Assembly: GCF_900114055.1 (NCBI RefSeq)
Contig: NZ_FORR01000002.1
Location: 186,001-250,000 of the forward strand
Length of the DNA: 64,000 bases
Direction of reading: 5' to 3'
From: Thermoflavimicrobium dichotomicum
Lineage (GTDB): Bacteria; Bacillota; Bacilli; Thermoactinomycetales; Thermoactinomycetaceae
The notes below the pieces were generated by a model, which saw only the letters and a list, made by a program, of their open reading frames with translations, searched no databases and was not told the origin of the DNA. The position numbers and the translations under genes are program-made. Below are positions 28,288-36,493 of this stretch, piece by piece (position 1 is the first letter of the stretch; every line of letters starts with the position of its first letter).

Positions 28288-28364
28288 TGGTCGGGATGAC
28301 AGGATTCGAACCTGCGACCCCCTGGTCCCAAACCAGGTGCTCTACCAAGCTGAGCCACATCCCG
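28288..28364 (-). tRNA. tRNA-Pro (UGG), copy 1
   Basis: A 77-nt cloverleaf with encoded CCA, acceptor arms CGGGATG / CATCCCG, the TTCGAATCC T-loop and anticodon loop TTTGGGA (anticodon TGG). It is identical to copy 2 across the whole mature sequence. Confidence 0.97.
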
Positions 28365-28397
28365 GCATTTTCTTGATGATCATCCTTGGGTTTTCTG

Positions 28398-28474
28398 TGG
28401 TCGGGATGACAGGATTCGAACCTGCGACCCCCTGGTCCCAAACCAGGTGCTCTACCAAGCTGAGCCACATCCCG
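28398..28474 (-). tRNA. tRNA-Pro (UGG), copy 2
   Basis: Identical to copy 1 and upstream of it in transcription. The spacer between them repeats part of the trailer, so the pair arose by tandem duplication of a ~110-bp unit. Confidence 0.97.
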
Positions 28475-28508
28475 ACGTTTTTCTTTATCATTTCCGGCGA
28501 CAATGTAT

Positions 28509-28537
28509 AATCTACCACGGTTCCTCTTACTAGTCAA
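28509..28537 (-). promoter_or_regulatory. Promoter of the tRNA-Pro pair
   Basis: On the minus strand TTGACT and TAGATT are 17 bp apart, about 35 nt before the tRNA. The layout matches the tRNA-Leu promoter, including a shared ACAATGTATA-type start region. Confidence 0.65.
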
Positions 28538-28618
28538 CACCCTATTTGATGTTTTTCTTTTCTGAACAAATACAAGAGATCATGATAGAATCGAAATGAT
28601 GTCAAAGAGTATTTACAA

Positions 28619-28650
28619 AAAATGTCGGACTTGCTAGAGGCTCGTCCGAC
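28619..28650 (-). terminator. Terminator after the SPOR-domain gene
   Basis: GTCGGAC arms (28624-28630, 28644-28650) with a 13-nt loop, then ATTTTTT on the minus strand. Confidence 0.8.
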
Positions 28651-28704
28651 GTTTGCGCTCATCATCCCTGCTAGCCAGGGTTTTCTTAATTACATGATCC
28701 TGGC

Positions 28705-29070
28705 TTACTGCTTTTTAGGAGGGATATATCCTTGCTTTTTGACGACAAATACACCATCAAATCCTTTCTTTTTCAGTTTTTTCACATATTTATTCGTATT
28801 TTTCGGTGAGTAGAAAACCCCAACCTGTACACGGTAGAACTTTTTGCCGTTGACATATGCTACCTTCACAAATGCATCATATCCCTGTTTCTTCAATGCA
28901 GCTGCCCGATTATATGCATTTTGCTTATACAAGAAGGAACCGGCATATACATAGTGCAGTTTTGGTTTATAACCAGGAGTCGAACCGCCAGCAGCCGATG
29001 CATGCGGAACACCTACTGCCAACATCAAAGCAAACGCAACAAGGAATCCCCAAAGGCGTTTCAATTTCAC
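28705..29070 (-). CDS. Secreted SPOR-domain protein
   Basis: The 121-aa product has a signal peptide (VKLKRLWGFLVAFALML...ASA) followed by a single SPOR-like fold: LHYVYAGSFLYKQNAYNRAAALKKQGYDAFV and YRVQVGVFYSPKN. SPOR domains bind denuded peptidoglycan at septa. The GTG at 29070 follows GGGGGGAG and is preferred over the TTG at 29088. Likely exported to the cell wall. It is the only gene between the tRNA-Pro pair and the split yciI gene. Confidence 0.8.
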   Translation of the reverse strand: MKLKRLWGFLVAFALMLAVGVPHASAAGGSTPGYKPKLHYVYAGSFLYKQNAYNRAAALKKQGYDAFVKVAYVNGKKFYRVQVGVFYSPKNTNKYVKKLKKKGFDGVFVVKKQGYIPPKKQ

Positions 29071-29416
29071 CTTGCTCCCCCCTAACAATGATTGCTATCG
29101 ATTTCATACATTTCGATTATAACATGAATAGATTGAAAAATGAATATTTTTATTTTATAGTTTTAGCTCCATCATTTTGAAATATTAAACATTGATTCTA
29201 TTAAATAGAAAATAATCTATAGCGTTATTCTTGCTTATAAAGATATTGACACAGATCTAGAGAAACTTTGTTTTGATATAGCAACAGAGAAATGCCTACA
29301 CTAACATGGAATTCGTTCACTGCTGGTTAACAAACGATCTTTGCTCATAGATGATATAATTACAGCAAAAATAAAAAAGGAGACTGAAACGATGGCCTAT
29401 TATGCAGCAATTTTAC

Positions 29417-29820
29417 AAAAATGCCGTCTTTCATCCCACGGTTTGAATCGTGGGATGAAAGACGGCGTTGCTCGGTAATCCCTTCATGGGATTGCTTAGA
29501 GCAACAATTTTCTATATAATCAAACACATGAGCGGTGCTCATCCTACTGGTAGTAGGTCGAATATTCCTGTGGACGTCATGGTATGGGGTTCTGGTAGCG
29601 AAAAGACTCCTACCAGGTAAAATCATGAGAGTAAATAAAAGGAACTAGCATACTGGTAACAGGTATGCCGCCCATGTGGGTACATGCGGCTTAGTGCCGT
29701 AGAACTGCATGGGACGGGGTGATGACACACCCCTGAACTTGGGCGTTGTCCAAAACGGAAACGGACTGCGGACGCTAACGACCCGAGAATCCCATGGCTT
29801 CAGCCGTGTGGAGTGTTCAA
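29417..29820 (+). mobile_element. Non-autonomous IS200/IS605-family element (PATE-like), 404 bp
   Basis: The left end lies next to the target TTAC (29413-29416), the known IS200/IS605 insertion signature, and starts with a perfect 18-bp stem (29423-29440 with 29449-29466). The right end has the typical subterminal hairpin (CCCATGGCT / AGCCGTG) and finishes GAGTGTTCAA. No target duplication is present, as expected for this single-strand mechanism. It encodes neither TnpA nor TnpB, so mobilisation would need proteins from elsewhere. Confidence 0.88.
29640..29820 (+). ncRNA. Possible omega-RNA (TnpB guide scaffold) remnant
   Basis: The last ~180 bp of the element carry conserved-looking paired segments (GACGGGGTGATGACACACCCC; GGCGTTGTCC ... 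GGACGCTAACGACC) and end at the right-end hairpin, the position from which TnpB omega-RNAs are processed. If transcribed, the guide would be the flanking yciI sequence from 29821 on. The role is inferred from position only. Confidence 0.4.
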
Positions 29821-30028
29821 ATATGCAGGATCCAGAAAAAAATCAAACCTTTCGTCCCCATCACCTTGCCTATCTCGACCAACTGCAACAGCAAGGAAAA
29901 ATTTTCGCCAAAGGCCCCTTTGCAGATGGCTCTGGCGGTATGATCATCTCGTATGAAGAAGCCAGGCAACTGGCTGAAAATGATCCCTATGTTGTAGAAG
30001 GAGTTCGCCGCAGGAGTGGAAGATTTAA

Positions 30029-30064
30029 AAAAGCCAAGGGGGCGATCCTTGGCTTTTGTTTTTT
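30029..30064 (+). terminator. Terminator after the split yciI gene
   Basis: AAAAGCCAAGG and CCTTGGCTTTT arms followed by GTTTTTTT. It begins right after the ancestral stop at 30026-30028. Confidence 0.88.
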
Positions 30065-30120
30065 TATAAGTATCAATTATTTCTATCTAATACAGAAATG
30101 ATATTTACCCTTCTTCGCGA

Positions 30121-30321
30121 TCATTCCTCGTCCTCTTGATTTAAATCACAATATTTTAACCCTCCGCCAAAAAGCAAACCTCTTTCCTCGACGAAATTAA
30201 TAATTAAATCCATTAATTCATCTGCTACTTTATCATATTCCTCTCTGGTCATACTTTTATCATCATTTCTACAGATCGTTCCCATTATACTCAATCCGTA
30301 AAATGGCTTCTTATCATCCAT
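30121..30321 (-). CDS. Uncharacterised acidic 66-aa protein
   Basis: GGAGG lies 9 nt before the ATG. The sequence has FYGLSIMGTICRNDD, then a helix (EEYDKVADELMDLIINFVEERG) ending in LLFGGGLKYCDL and an acidic tail. The RGLLFGGG end is reminiscent of the YggL/DUF469 family, but the rest does not match convincingly. It sits after the toxin-antitoxin pair behind a terminator, so it has its own promoter. Function unknown. Confidence 0.65.
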   Translation of the reverse strand: MDDKKPFYGLSIMGTICRNDDKSMTREEYDKVADELMDLIINFVEERGLLFGGGLKYCDLNQEDEE

Positions 30322-30400
30322 TAATAACTGCCTCCAACTTTTTGACCTTAAATAAGATTTCTTCTAGATGCTGACCCCATTTAATCTGTAACAAAAGAAA

Positions 30401-30418
30401 AACCCCTTAATTGGGGCC
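30401..30418 (-). terminator. Terminator after the HicA-like gene
   Basis: CCCC-AATTAA-GGGG followed by TTTTTC on the minus strand; short stem. Confidence 0.55.
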
Positions 30419-30422
30419 AGGG

Positions 30423-30641
30423 TTAGATTTTAGAATTAAACTCTTCTTGTGTGATCCTCAGTTGTTTCTTTAATATTTGTCTCCACAAATTTTTTCTAAT
30501 CTCTCCAGAGCCCATAGACACCTTCGTCATCAAAACTTCACCATTATCCAGCACTTTTTGAAAATAATAGTGATCCGTCACCTTGATTAGCTCCCAACCG
30601 TCTCGCTCACAATATCTTTTAAGTTCTTTCCCAGTCGGCAT
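30423..30641 (-). CDS. HicA-like toxin (mRNA interferase family)
   Basis: The 72-aa basic protein resembles HicA: TGKELKRYCERDGWELIKVTDHYYFQK (family GxELxKxLxxxGWxxxRxxGSHHxF with catalytic His) and a C-terminal helix IRKNLWRQILKKQLRIT. The His at residue ~23 is kept, but the usual Gly-Ser-His is TDH, so activity is uncertain. The ATG at 30641 overlaps the antitoxin stop by 23 nt. The upstream partner fits an antitoxin, giving a type II toxin-antitoxin operon. Confidence 0.72.
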   Translation of the reverse strand: MPTGKELKRYCERDGWELIKVTDHYYFQKVLDNGEVLMTKVSMGSGEIRKNLWRQILKKQLRITQEEFNSKI

Positions 30642-31044
30642 CAATCAGCTCAACAACTTCTTGAATATTATCTTTCATAAGAACATGCATGACGTAGGGA
30701 AAATGATCTCTACGGTTTGGAGCATTATGGTATAGTGCAAAATTGTCCATATAGGTTTTTGCATACTCAACAAGGTCTTTAGCAATCGTTTGTTTTAATT
30801 CTTCTAAACTAGGTTCAGACCAACAAATATCAATCTCTTTTAATCCACCGCTATAATAGCCGTCTTCTTCAATTTCATATTCGAGCGTGAAGCGATATTG
30901 GCTCAAAATCTCCTCCATATGGGTTTTCGATAAAAACAATGCAGTATCACGATTTCTTCGTACTGCTTGCGGTTTATCATGAACAACCTGATCAAAAAAG
31001 CTCGACCAGTTTTTTCTCACCTCTGTCGCTTGTGCAACCTGCAT
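30619..31044 (-). CDS. Phd/YefM-like antitoxin with a C-terminal extension
   Basis: The 141-aa protein starts MQVAQATEVRKNWSSFFD, the usual Phd/YefM N-terminus that forms the DNA-binding dimer. It continues with a HicB-like stretch (YRFTLEYEIEEDGYYSGGLKEIDICW) and a helical tail. The ATG at 31044 has GGGAGGAG in front; the GTG at 31059 is less likely. It precedes and overlaps the HicA-like gene. A Phd N-terminus joined to a HicB-like middle is an unusual combination and deserves a domain search. Confidence 0.7.
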   Translation of the reverse strand: MQVAQATEVRKNWSSFFDQVVHDKPQAVRRNRDTALFLSKTHMEEILSQYRFTLEYEIEEDGYYSGGLKEIDICWSEPSLEELKQTIAKDLVEYAKTYMDNFALYHNAPNRRDHFPYVMHVLMKDNIQEVVELIDADWERT

Positions 31045-31340
31045 GTACACTCCTCCCACCTCCTATTGTACATTATGCACATTCCGTACACAATATACTC
31101 AGGCAGGAATATTCAAAAAACACCTCTTATTCAGGGTTTTCTTGACCGCCGATTGATTTTGGGATTTTTGATTCTCCCTGACAAAAAGCCCCAAAGCCAT
31201 ATCAAAGTCCTCTATTTTCTCCTTATCTTCCTCCAAAAAAACGTTTTCAAAAACCAGCTTATATACTTCTATCGTGCCAACCAAATCAACACCTGCTTCG
31301 TATAATTGGTTCGCACGGCCTTTGGAGCCTAAAAATACAA

Positions 31341-31374
31341 AAACACTGGGTTCATTATTAAAAACCCAGTGTTT
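31341..31374 (-). terminator. Terminator after tRNA-Leu
   Basis: Perfect arms AAACACTGGGTT / AACCCAGTGTTT followed by T-rich sequence on the minus strand. Confidence 0.88.
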
Positions 31375-31384
31375 CCATTTCGTT

Positions 31385-31470
31385 TGGTGCCGAAGGTGGG
31401 AGTCGAACCCACACTCCACAAGGGAACACGATTTTGAGTCGTGCGCGTCTGCCAATTCCGCCACTTCGGC
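31385..31470 (-). tRNA. tRNA-Leu (CAA)
   Basis: An 86-nt class II tRNA with encoded CCA, acceptor GCCGAAG / CTTCGGC, a long variable arm and anticodon loop CTCAAAA (anticodon CAA, reading UUG). Confidence 0.96.
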
Positions 31471-31521
31471 ATGTTTGCTTGAATTCTTTTTTGTTTTCAG
31501 CACCTCGCGCTGACAATGTAT

Positions 31522-31550
31522 ACTTTACCATGGTCTGATATGGTTGTCAA
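31522..31550 (-). promoter_or_regulatory. Promoter of tRNA-Leu
   Basis: TTGACA and TAAAGT are 17 bp apart on the minus strand, about 50 nt upstream of the mature tRNA. The remainder of 31551-31842 is A+T-rich and holds only repeat copy C. Confidence 0.7.
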
Positions 31551-31675
31551 CACCTTTAATAAAAAAATTTTTTTGCTCAGTAAAAATAATTTTTCCACGC
31601 TTGAATCCAAGCTTATTGCCGCTGATGTCATTCGTATGCTTGCTTACCGTTTTACCAAAACAAGAAATATTATTT

Positions 31676-31710
31676 CAGTTTGTTGACAAAGTATTCGAGC
31701 GGCCTCAAAT
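31676..31710 (+). repeat. MITE-like repeat, internally deleted copy (copy C)
   Basis: CAGTTTGTTGACAAAGTATTC is joined directly to GAGCGGCCTCAAAT. These match the left start and the right flank (GAGCGACCTCAAAG) of copy F, with the middle missing. Confidence 0.5.
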
Positions 31711-31842
31711 ATAGAAGTTAGCAAAGATTGGATTCCGGGTATTTTCTGATATATGAGAAAATTAAAGGGATAGCACGCGAAGGTTTAAAATTTGTACCAG
31801 ACGTGAAAAACATGATAGACCACTAAAAAGGTGGAGGTTACT

Positions 31843-34800
31843 ATGGAGCAAAAGTTAGTCCGCCTCAAAGATCGTTTAAGTGATATTAGCCACCATAATC
31901 GTTCCATTCGACTGATTAAACTGTTTAACAAATGGGCTTTTGACCTGACTGAGCTGGCTGTGGTACAAGGTGAAGGGATTATCCCCTATATTTTGGACGA
32001 AATAAAAAAGCGGAATGCGCTCATTCCCATACTTACCCAATTTCATTCGGATCTGCAAGTTGAGGAGCTGGATAAAAAGCTTCTCTCCATTTATCGCAAT
32101 ATCAAACAAATCGAGGAAGAAACAGGCAGATATGATCTTTCCATTGGCTATCCTTTCTTAAGTGGAACGCTGGAGGATGGTACATTTATTCAAGCGCCTC
32201 TCCTTCTTTATCCGGTTCGCCTGATTCGCTGTGAAACCCATCCTTATCACTGGAAATTGTGCCGCCTCGATACAGAACCACAGTTGAATCGAGCCTTGTT
32301 TCTCGCTCTGAAACAGCGGCATCAATGTAGTATCGATGAAATGGTTTTTGAAGATGTGGATCGCTTAACCCGCCTGGAAGGACAATCCATCGCCAAATGG
32401 GCTGAATGGTTAAAACAATACCATGTAGATGTCAGTTACAGGGATGAATCCGTCCAATCTTTTACCAGTTATACCCAAACCACTCTACCCAAACATGCCC
32501 CCCTTGAGATTAAACCTTATTTGATTTTGGCCAGCTTTCCACAAGGAAATACAGCGATTTTACATGATTACCAAAGGCTCATCCAATCAGTCGAAAGTCA
32601 GACACATCCTTTGGTTTCTGCTTTATTAACGAACAAACCGGTTACAAAAAAATCCTTCAATGATGAAATGGCAGACATGGAGCCATTTTATCTGTTGCCA
32701 ACGGATCACTCTCAGGAAGAGATTTTACAACAAGCACGAACAGAATCCGCACTCGTTGTTAGCGGTCCTCCAGGTACTGGCAAATCGCAACTGATCGTCA
32801 ATTTGATTACGGATGCACTCGCCCAGAATAAAAAAGTCTTGATGGTTAGCAATAAACGGGCGGCATTGGATGTAGTATATGAACGGTTAGAAAAATTAGG
32901 CCTTTCTCCTTATATCGCCCTGATCCATGATGAAAAAACGGATCGCCGGCATGTATACGATAAAATTCATCAATTAACAACCAAATTCCATTCCAATATA
33001 CCTAATCATGATCCTTTCTTGCGCAAAATCACGCAAAAAATCGAAGAGCATGAGCAAAAATTAAATGAAATATATAAAGCTTTGCATGAAATACAAGTAT
33101 TTGGCCTTAGTGCCTATCAGTTGTACAGCCGCGCCAAAAAGGTGAATCAAACGATTCCCGTTGCCGATATCGCTTATTCGATTCATGTGAGTCAATTCAA
33201 TAAGATCACCCAAACCATTTCACGTTATGCCAACTTCTATGAGAAGTTTAGTAAAGATACCTATATTCTGAAAGAGCGCCGACCTTTTTCCGACATAAGT
33301 AATGAAGAGATCCAAAAGTTAGAAGAACATTTAGATATGATGATTTCCAAAGCGAAACATATATTGAATAGAATGGAAGAAATGAACCTTCCCCAATTCA
33401 CGCCCAAATATCTATGGTCGATTGCCAAACAGTTACAACAGCTTCCAATCAAATTGAAACCCCAGGATCTGAATCTGTGGGAAAAAACAAAGTTAGTATG
33501 GTGGACGAACTTCCAAGGAAAAAAAATTATCCATGAACTGGCTCAAAATCAGGAACAACAGACTTGGGAACAGATAAGTCGACGTTTATTATCCATGAAC
33601 AAAATAGCCCAAATAAGCAAAGAATTACACAAGGATTTACAGAAGTTGGATCAAATCTTGCCGCCAGAAAGAATTCGTGAATTGCAGGAACAGCTGGCAG
33701 AAGGTTTGATCCCTCATGATTCACTGAAAAAAATCAGAAAAGCTCTTGCTGATGACTTCCACCAATTAAAAGAAATGGATCGAATTTATGAAACGACCAC
33801 TCCGATTATAAAAACCTTTATTGAACGTCTGAAAGAAATGGAGCCGACCCAAGAGTTTCCATTATCCAAAGTTTGGACAGAGCGAGTCTATCAATCACTT
33901 TATCACCATTGGATCGAGGAAATAGAGAAAAAATATCCGATTCTCTCCTTGATCTCAACCGGAGAAATCGAACAGATACGGGAAAGTTACCGTCAGTTGC
34001 TGGCTGAAAAAAGAAAACTGGCTCGGCAAGTATTGCTATCGGATCTGCAATATGGAACCAATCAGTTACTGAATCGCTATCCACGCGAATTTGAAGAATT
34101 ACGGCGGGAAACAAAAAAGCGTAAAAAAGTTTGGCCCATTAGAAAGTTGATTCATCGGTTCTTTTACAGGGGATTGCTTGAAATTTTACCTGTATGGCTT
34201 GTTTCACCCGAAATCGCTTCATCCATTTTCCCATTACAAAAAGAATGTTTTGACCTGCTGATTATCGATGAAGCGACGCAATGTCCAATCGAACAATGCA
34301 TACCGGTCATCTTTCGAAGCAAACAAATGATTGTCATTGGTGACGAAAAGCAAGTACTCCCTTCGCATGCATCCATGACATTGGATGACTCACCAGATAC
34401 AAGGTTGGATCAATCGGATCATCTGTTTTTGCGGTCCAGTGAAGTATTCAATAAACAGCGTCTTCGCTATCACTATCGATCAGATGCTGAGGAATTGATC
34501 CATTTTTCAAATCACGGATTTTATCAGGGGCAGATGCTTGTCGCTCCAAATGTATACAAATCTTCATCCCAACCAGCTATTTATTGGAAAAAAACAGATC
34601 ATGACCTGGATGAAGCGAGAACGGCTGTTTCTTTGCTTGACCAACTGTTACAGGAACATCCAGACAAAACGATCGGGATTATTACTTTTCATGCTGAACA
34701 AAAAGAAATGATAATGGAAATAATCGAAGAAACTCTCAAGTCTGATCCATTTTTCCATAAGCGTTATATGCAAGCCATGGAGCGAAGTCCGGATCAACGC

Positions 34801-35673
34801 CTCTTTATCAAGAGAATCGAGGAAGCTCAAGGAGATGTCCGTGATTTTATCATTCTCTCACTGGGCTATGCCAAAAACGAACAAGGGAAAGTTCCCTTCT
34901 TTTTTGACGTATTGGGATTGGAGAAAGGTGAAAACTATCTGAATATCGCCATCACCCGATCACGCAAACGCCTTTTTGTTCTCTCCAGTATCGATCCAGA
35001 AGTTATTGAACTGCTATCCAACGATTTTCCAGGCCCCGAGTATTTCAAACATTTTTTGGAATATGCTCAGGCTGTACATGAACAAGACCATGAACAGATT
35101 CATCATGTGCTTTGGAAAATCAATGGAGGACCCCAGATACAGAAGCATGTGGACACCCCTTTTGAAAATCAGGTTCTGAAAGCATTGCTACAAAGGGGTT
35201 ATTCTGTTGATGCAAAAGTAGGCTTTTCTCATTATCAAATCGATTTAGCTATTATTCATCCACAAGATCCTACTCGCTATATTCTGGGCATCGAATGCGA
35301 TGGTGCCATGTATCGCAGCGCAGCAGATGTCAAAGAAAGAGAAGTACATCGACACGAAATTTTGAAACAAAAAGGCTGGACGATCAAACGAATCTGGAGC
35401 CGCAATTGGTGGCAAGACCCAGGGTCGGTCTTGCAAGAAATAGAGGAAACAATCCAAGACTTAATGAATCAAGGTCAGCCCATCCAGAAAATCATGCAGA
35501 AAGAAAACCAAGATGAACCGAAAGTGGCTTCAGCCATCGTGCAAACACAAACGATACCAGAAGAACAGATGATACAGGATCAAGAGAATGATTTATCCTT
35601 TCCCCTTCGTGAAGCGTCAGAGGACGATCCAATCATCCAACATATCCTTGCTTTTTACCATCATCGAAGATAA
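31843..35673 (+). CDS. DUF4011-helicase-Vsr-like nuclease protein (Hhe-like)
   Basis: The 1276-aa protein begins with a DUF4011-like domain, then a superfamily 1 helicase with Walker A GPPGTGKSQ near residue 308, Walker B LLIIDEATQCP near 807 and motifs GDEKQVLPS and NIAITRSRKRL (near 1032). The C-terminus (about 1105-1220) is a Vsr/DUF559-like nuclease (FENQVLKALLQRGY, IECDGAMYRSAADVKEREVHRHEIL). The same architecture is known as the Hhe antiphage protein. Between the helicase halves is a coiled, Lys/Glu-rich insert. The ATG at 31843 follows GGTGGAGG. It is a single gene ending in a terminator. Confidence 0.88.
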   Translation: MEQKLVRLKDRLSDISHHNRSIRLIKLFNKWAFDLTELAVVQGEGIIPYILDEIKKRNALIPILTQFHSDLQVEELDKKLLSIYRNIKQIEEETGRYDLSIGYPFLSGTLEDGTFIQAPLLLYPVRLIRCETHPYHWKLCRLDTEPQLNRALFLALKQRHQCSIDEMVFEDVDRLTRLEGQSIAKWAEWLKQYHVDVSYRDESVQSFTSYTQTTLPKHAPLEIKPYLILASFPQGNTAILHDYQRLIQSVESQTHPLVSALLTNKPVTKKSFNDEMADMEPFYLLPTDHSQEEILQQARTESALVVSGPPGTGKSQLIVNLITDALAQNKKVLMVSNKRAALDVVYERLEKLGLSPYIALIHDEKTDRRHVYDKIHQLTTKFHSNIPNHDPFLRKITQKIEEHEQKLNEIYKALHEIQVFGLSAYQLYSRAKKVNQTIPVADIAYSIHVSQFNKITQTISRYANFYEKFSKDTYILKERRPFSDISNEEIQKLEEHLDMMISKAKHILNRMEEMNLPQFTPKYLWSIAKQLQQLPIKLKPQDLNLWEKTKLVWWTNFQGKKIIHELAQNQEQQTWEQISRRLLSMNKIAQISKELHKDLQKLDQILPPERIRELQEQLAEGLIPHDSLKKIRKALADDFHQLKEMDRIYETTTPIIKTFIERLKEMEPTQEFPLSKVWTERVYQSLYHHWIEEIEKKYPILSLISTGEIEQIRESYRQLLAEKRKLARQVLLSDLQYGTNQLLNRYPREFEELRRETKKRKKVWPIRKLIHRFFYRGLLEILPVWLVSPEIASSIFPLQKECFDLLIIDEATQCPIEQCIPVIFRSKQMIVIGDEKQVLPSHASMTLDDSPDTRLDQSDHLFLRSSEVFNKQRLRYHYRSDAEELIHFSNHGFYQGQMLVAPNVYKSSSQPAIYWKKTDHDLDEARTAVSLLDQLLQEHPDKTIGIITFHAEQKEMIMEIIEETLKSDPFFHKRYMQAMERSPDQRLFIKRIEEAQGDVRDFIILSLGYAKNEQGKVPFFFDVLGLEKGENYLNIAITRSRKRLFVLSSIDPEVIELLSNDFPGPEYFKHFLEYAQAVHEQDHEQIHHVLWKINGGPQIQKHVDTPFENQVLKALLQRGYSVDAKVGFSHYQIDLAIIHPQDPTRYILGIECDGAMYRSAADVKEREVHRHEILKQKGWTIKRIWSRNWWQDPGSVLQEIEETIQDLMNQGQPIQKIMQKENQDEPKVASAIVQTQTIPEEQMIQDQENDLSFPLREASEDDPIIQHILAFYHHRR

Positions 35674-35704
35674 AAGCCGCTGATCAGGAAGCGGCTTTTT
35701 TATT
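35672..35704. terminator. Bidirectional terminator between the helicase and a lipoprotein
   Basis: AAAAGCCGCT / AGCGGCTTTT arms with T-runs on both strands; its right tract overlaps the lipoprotein stop. Confidence 0.9.
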
Positions 35705-36299
35705 TCCATCCACTCAATATCCCATCTGCTGTACATGTTGTTGAGGAAATACAGGTCAAGTACAGCCGATATTCCCCAGGCGGTACAGAACGTCGTTCGT
35801 TCACTTTGGCTCCCAAACTGCTCAGGATGCCACTTGAAACATAACCATTATTTCGCCCCTCCAGTTTCCACTCTACAGCGCCATTGCCTTTATTTTTAGC
35901 ATAGATTCCTGCCTTACCATTTTCGATAACACGAATAATACGAGTACTGACGACTTTTTGACCAGATTTTAAGAGAATGGAAGATTTGTCTTCCATGATA
36001 TCCAAATATTTTCGTTGGCTCGATGATGGGTTGGAAGAAGTTTTTTCTTCGTTTTTTTCGGTTTTCTTTTTATCTTCATCGGTTTTATCTTCTTTTGCCT
36101 CTTGCTCGCCTGAGCTTTCATTGTGATTCTCCTGTTTATCTTTTGGATCCGTTTGTGCATTCTTTTTTTGATCCACTACTATTTCAATCTCATTTTTGCT
36201 TTCGTTGATACTGGGACTGGTATTGGTTTTTCCATTTGAGCAAGCTGTTCCTAAAATTAGAATAAAAAGGATATACAGGGCAAACCGAATCTTCTTCAA
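35700..36299 (-). CDS. Lipoprotein with acidic linker, 199 aa
   Basis: The signal ends in lipobox GTAC (Cys at 20). Residues 25-95 are a low-complexity Lys/Glu/Asp/Ser linker, and the remaining ~100 residues form a beta-rich domain (KYLDIMEDKSSILLKSG ... PPGEYRLYLTC) with a likely disulfide between two Cys near the C-terminus. The start is TTG with GGAGG 8 nt before it; the nearby ATG is out of frame. Function unknown; likely displayed on the cell surface. Confidence 0.75.
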   Translation of the reverse strand: MKKIRFALYILFILILGTACSNGKTNTSPSINESKNEIEIVVDQKKNAQTDPKDKQENHNESSGEQEAKEDKTDEDKKKTEKNEEKTSSNPSSSQRKYLDIMEDKSSILLKSGQKVVSTRIIRVIENGKAGIYAKNKGNGAVEWKLEGRNNGYVSSGILSSLGAKVNERRSVPPGEYRLYLTCISSTTCTADGILSGWK

Positions 36300-36493
36300 T
36301 GCTCATACCTCCAATTGCAAGAATATACAAGAATATAAAGGTTTACCTTACAAGACATGCAATTGCAGAAAGCGAAGACACATGAAATCCGGCTATTCAA
36401 AAATAATAAAAATTATTTACATTTTAATAATAAACGATTAAAATATAAAATGATTAAGAATATATCTATATTTCGTTGCATGGAGGAGATGCG

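Larger units (their letters stand above)
29392..30028 (+). pseudogene. YciI-family gene split by an IS605-type element and frameshifted at its 3' end
   Basis: AAGGAGA precedes the ATG at 29392 coding MAYYAAIL. The frame is interrupted at 29416 and resumes at 29821 (HMQDPEKNQTFRPHHL). Joining the two parts exactly restores one reading frame. The body keeps YciI features (FAKGPFADGSGGMII, ENDPYVVEG). After GVRR the expected family tail is lost: a second frame supplies EWKI and a stop at 30026-30028, so a deletion of about 10 bp probably lies near 30010. YciI-like proteins are small ferredoxin-like enzymes; this copy is likely inactive. Confidence 0.85.

Noticed and set aside
28148-28540. 130-aa minus-strand frame across the tRNA-Pro pair
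   Set aside because: It runs through both tRNA genes and has no ribosome site; its repeats reflect the duplicated tRNAs.
31099-31503. 134-aa minus-strand frame through tRNA-Leu
   Set aside because: It contains the tRNA and its terminator. The part after the terminator looks protein-like, but has no start codon or ribosome site.
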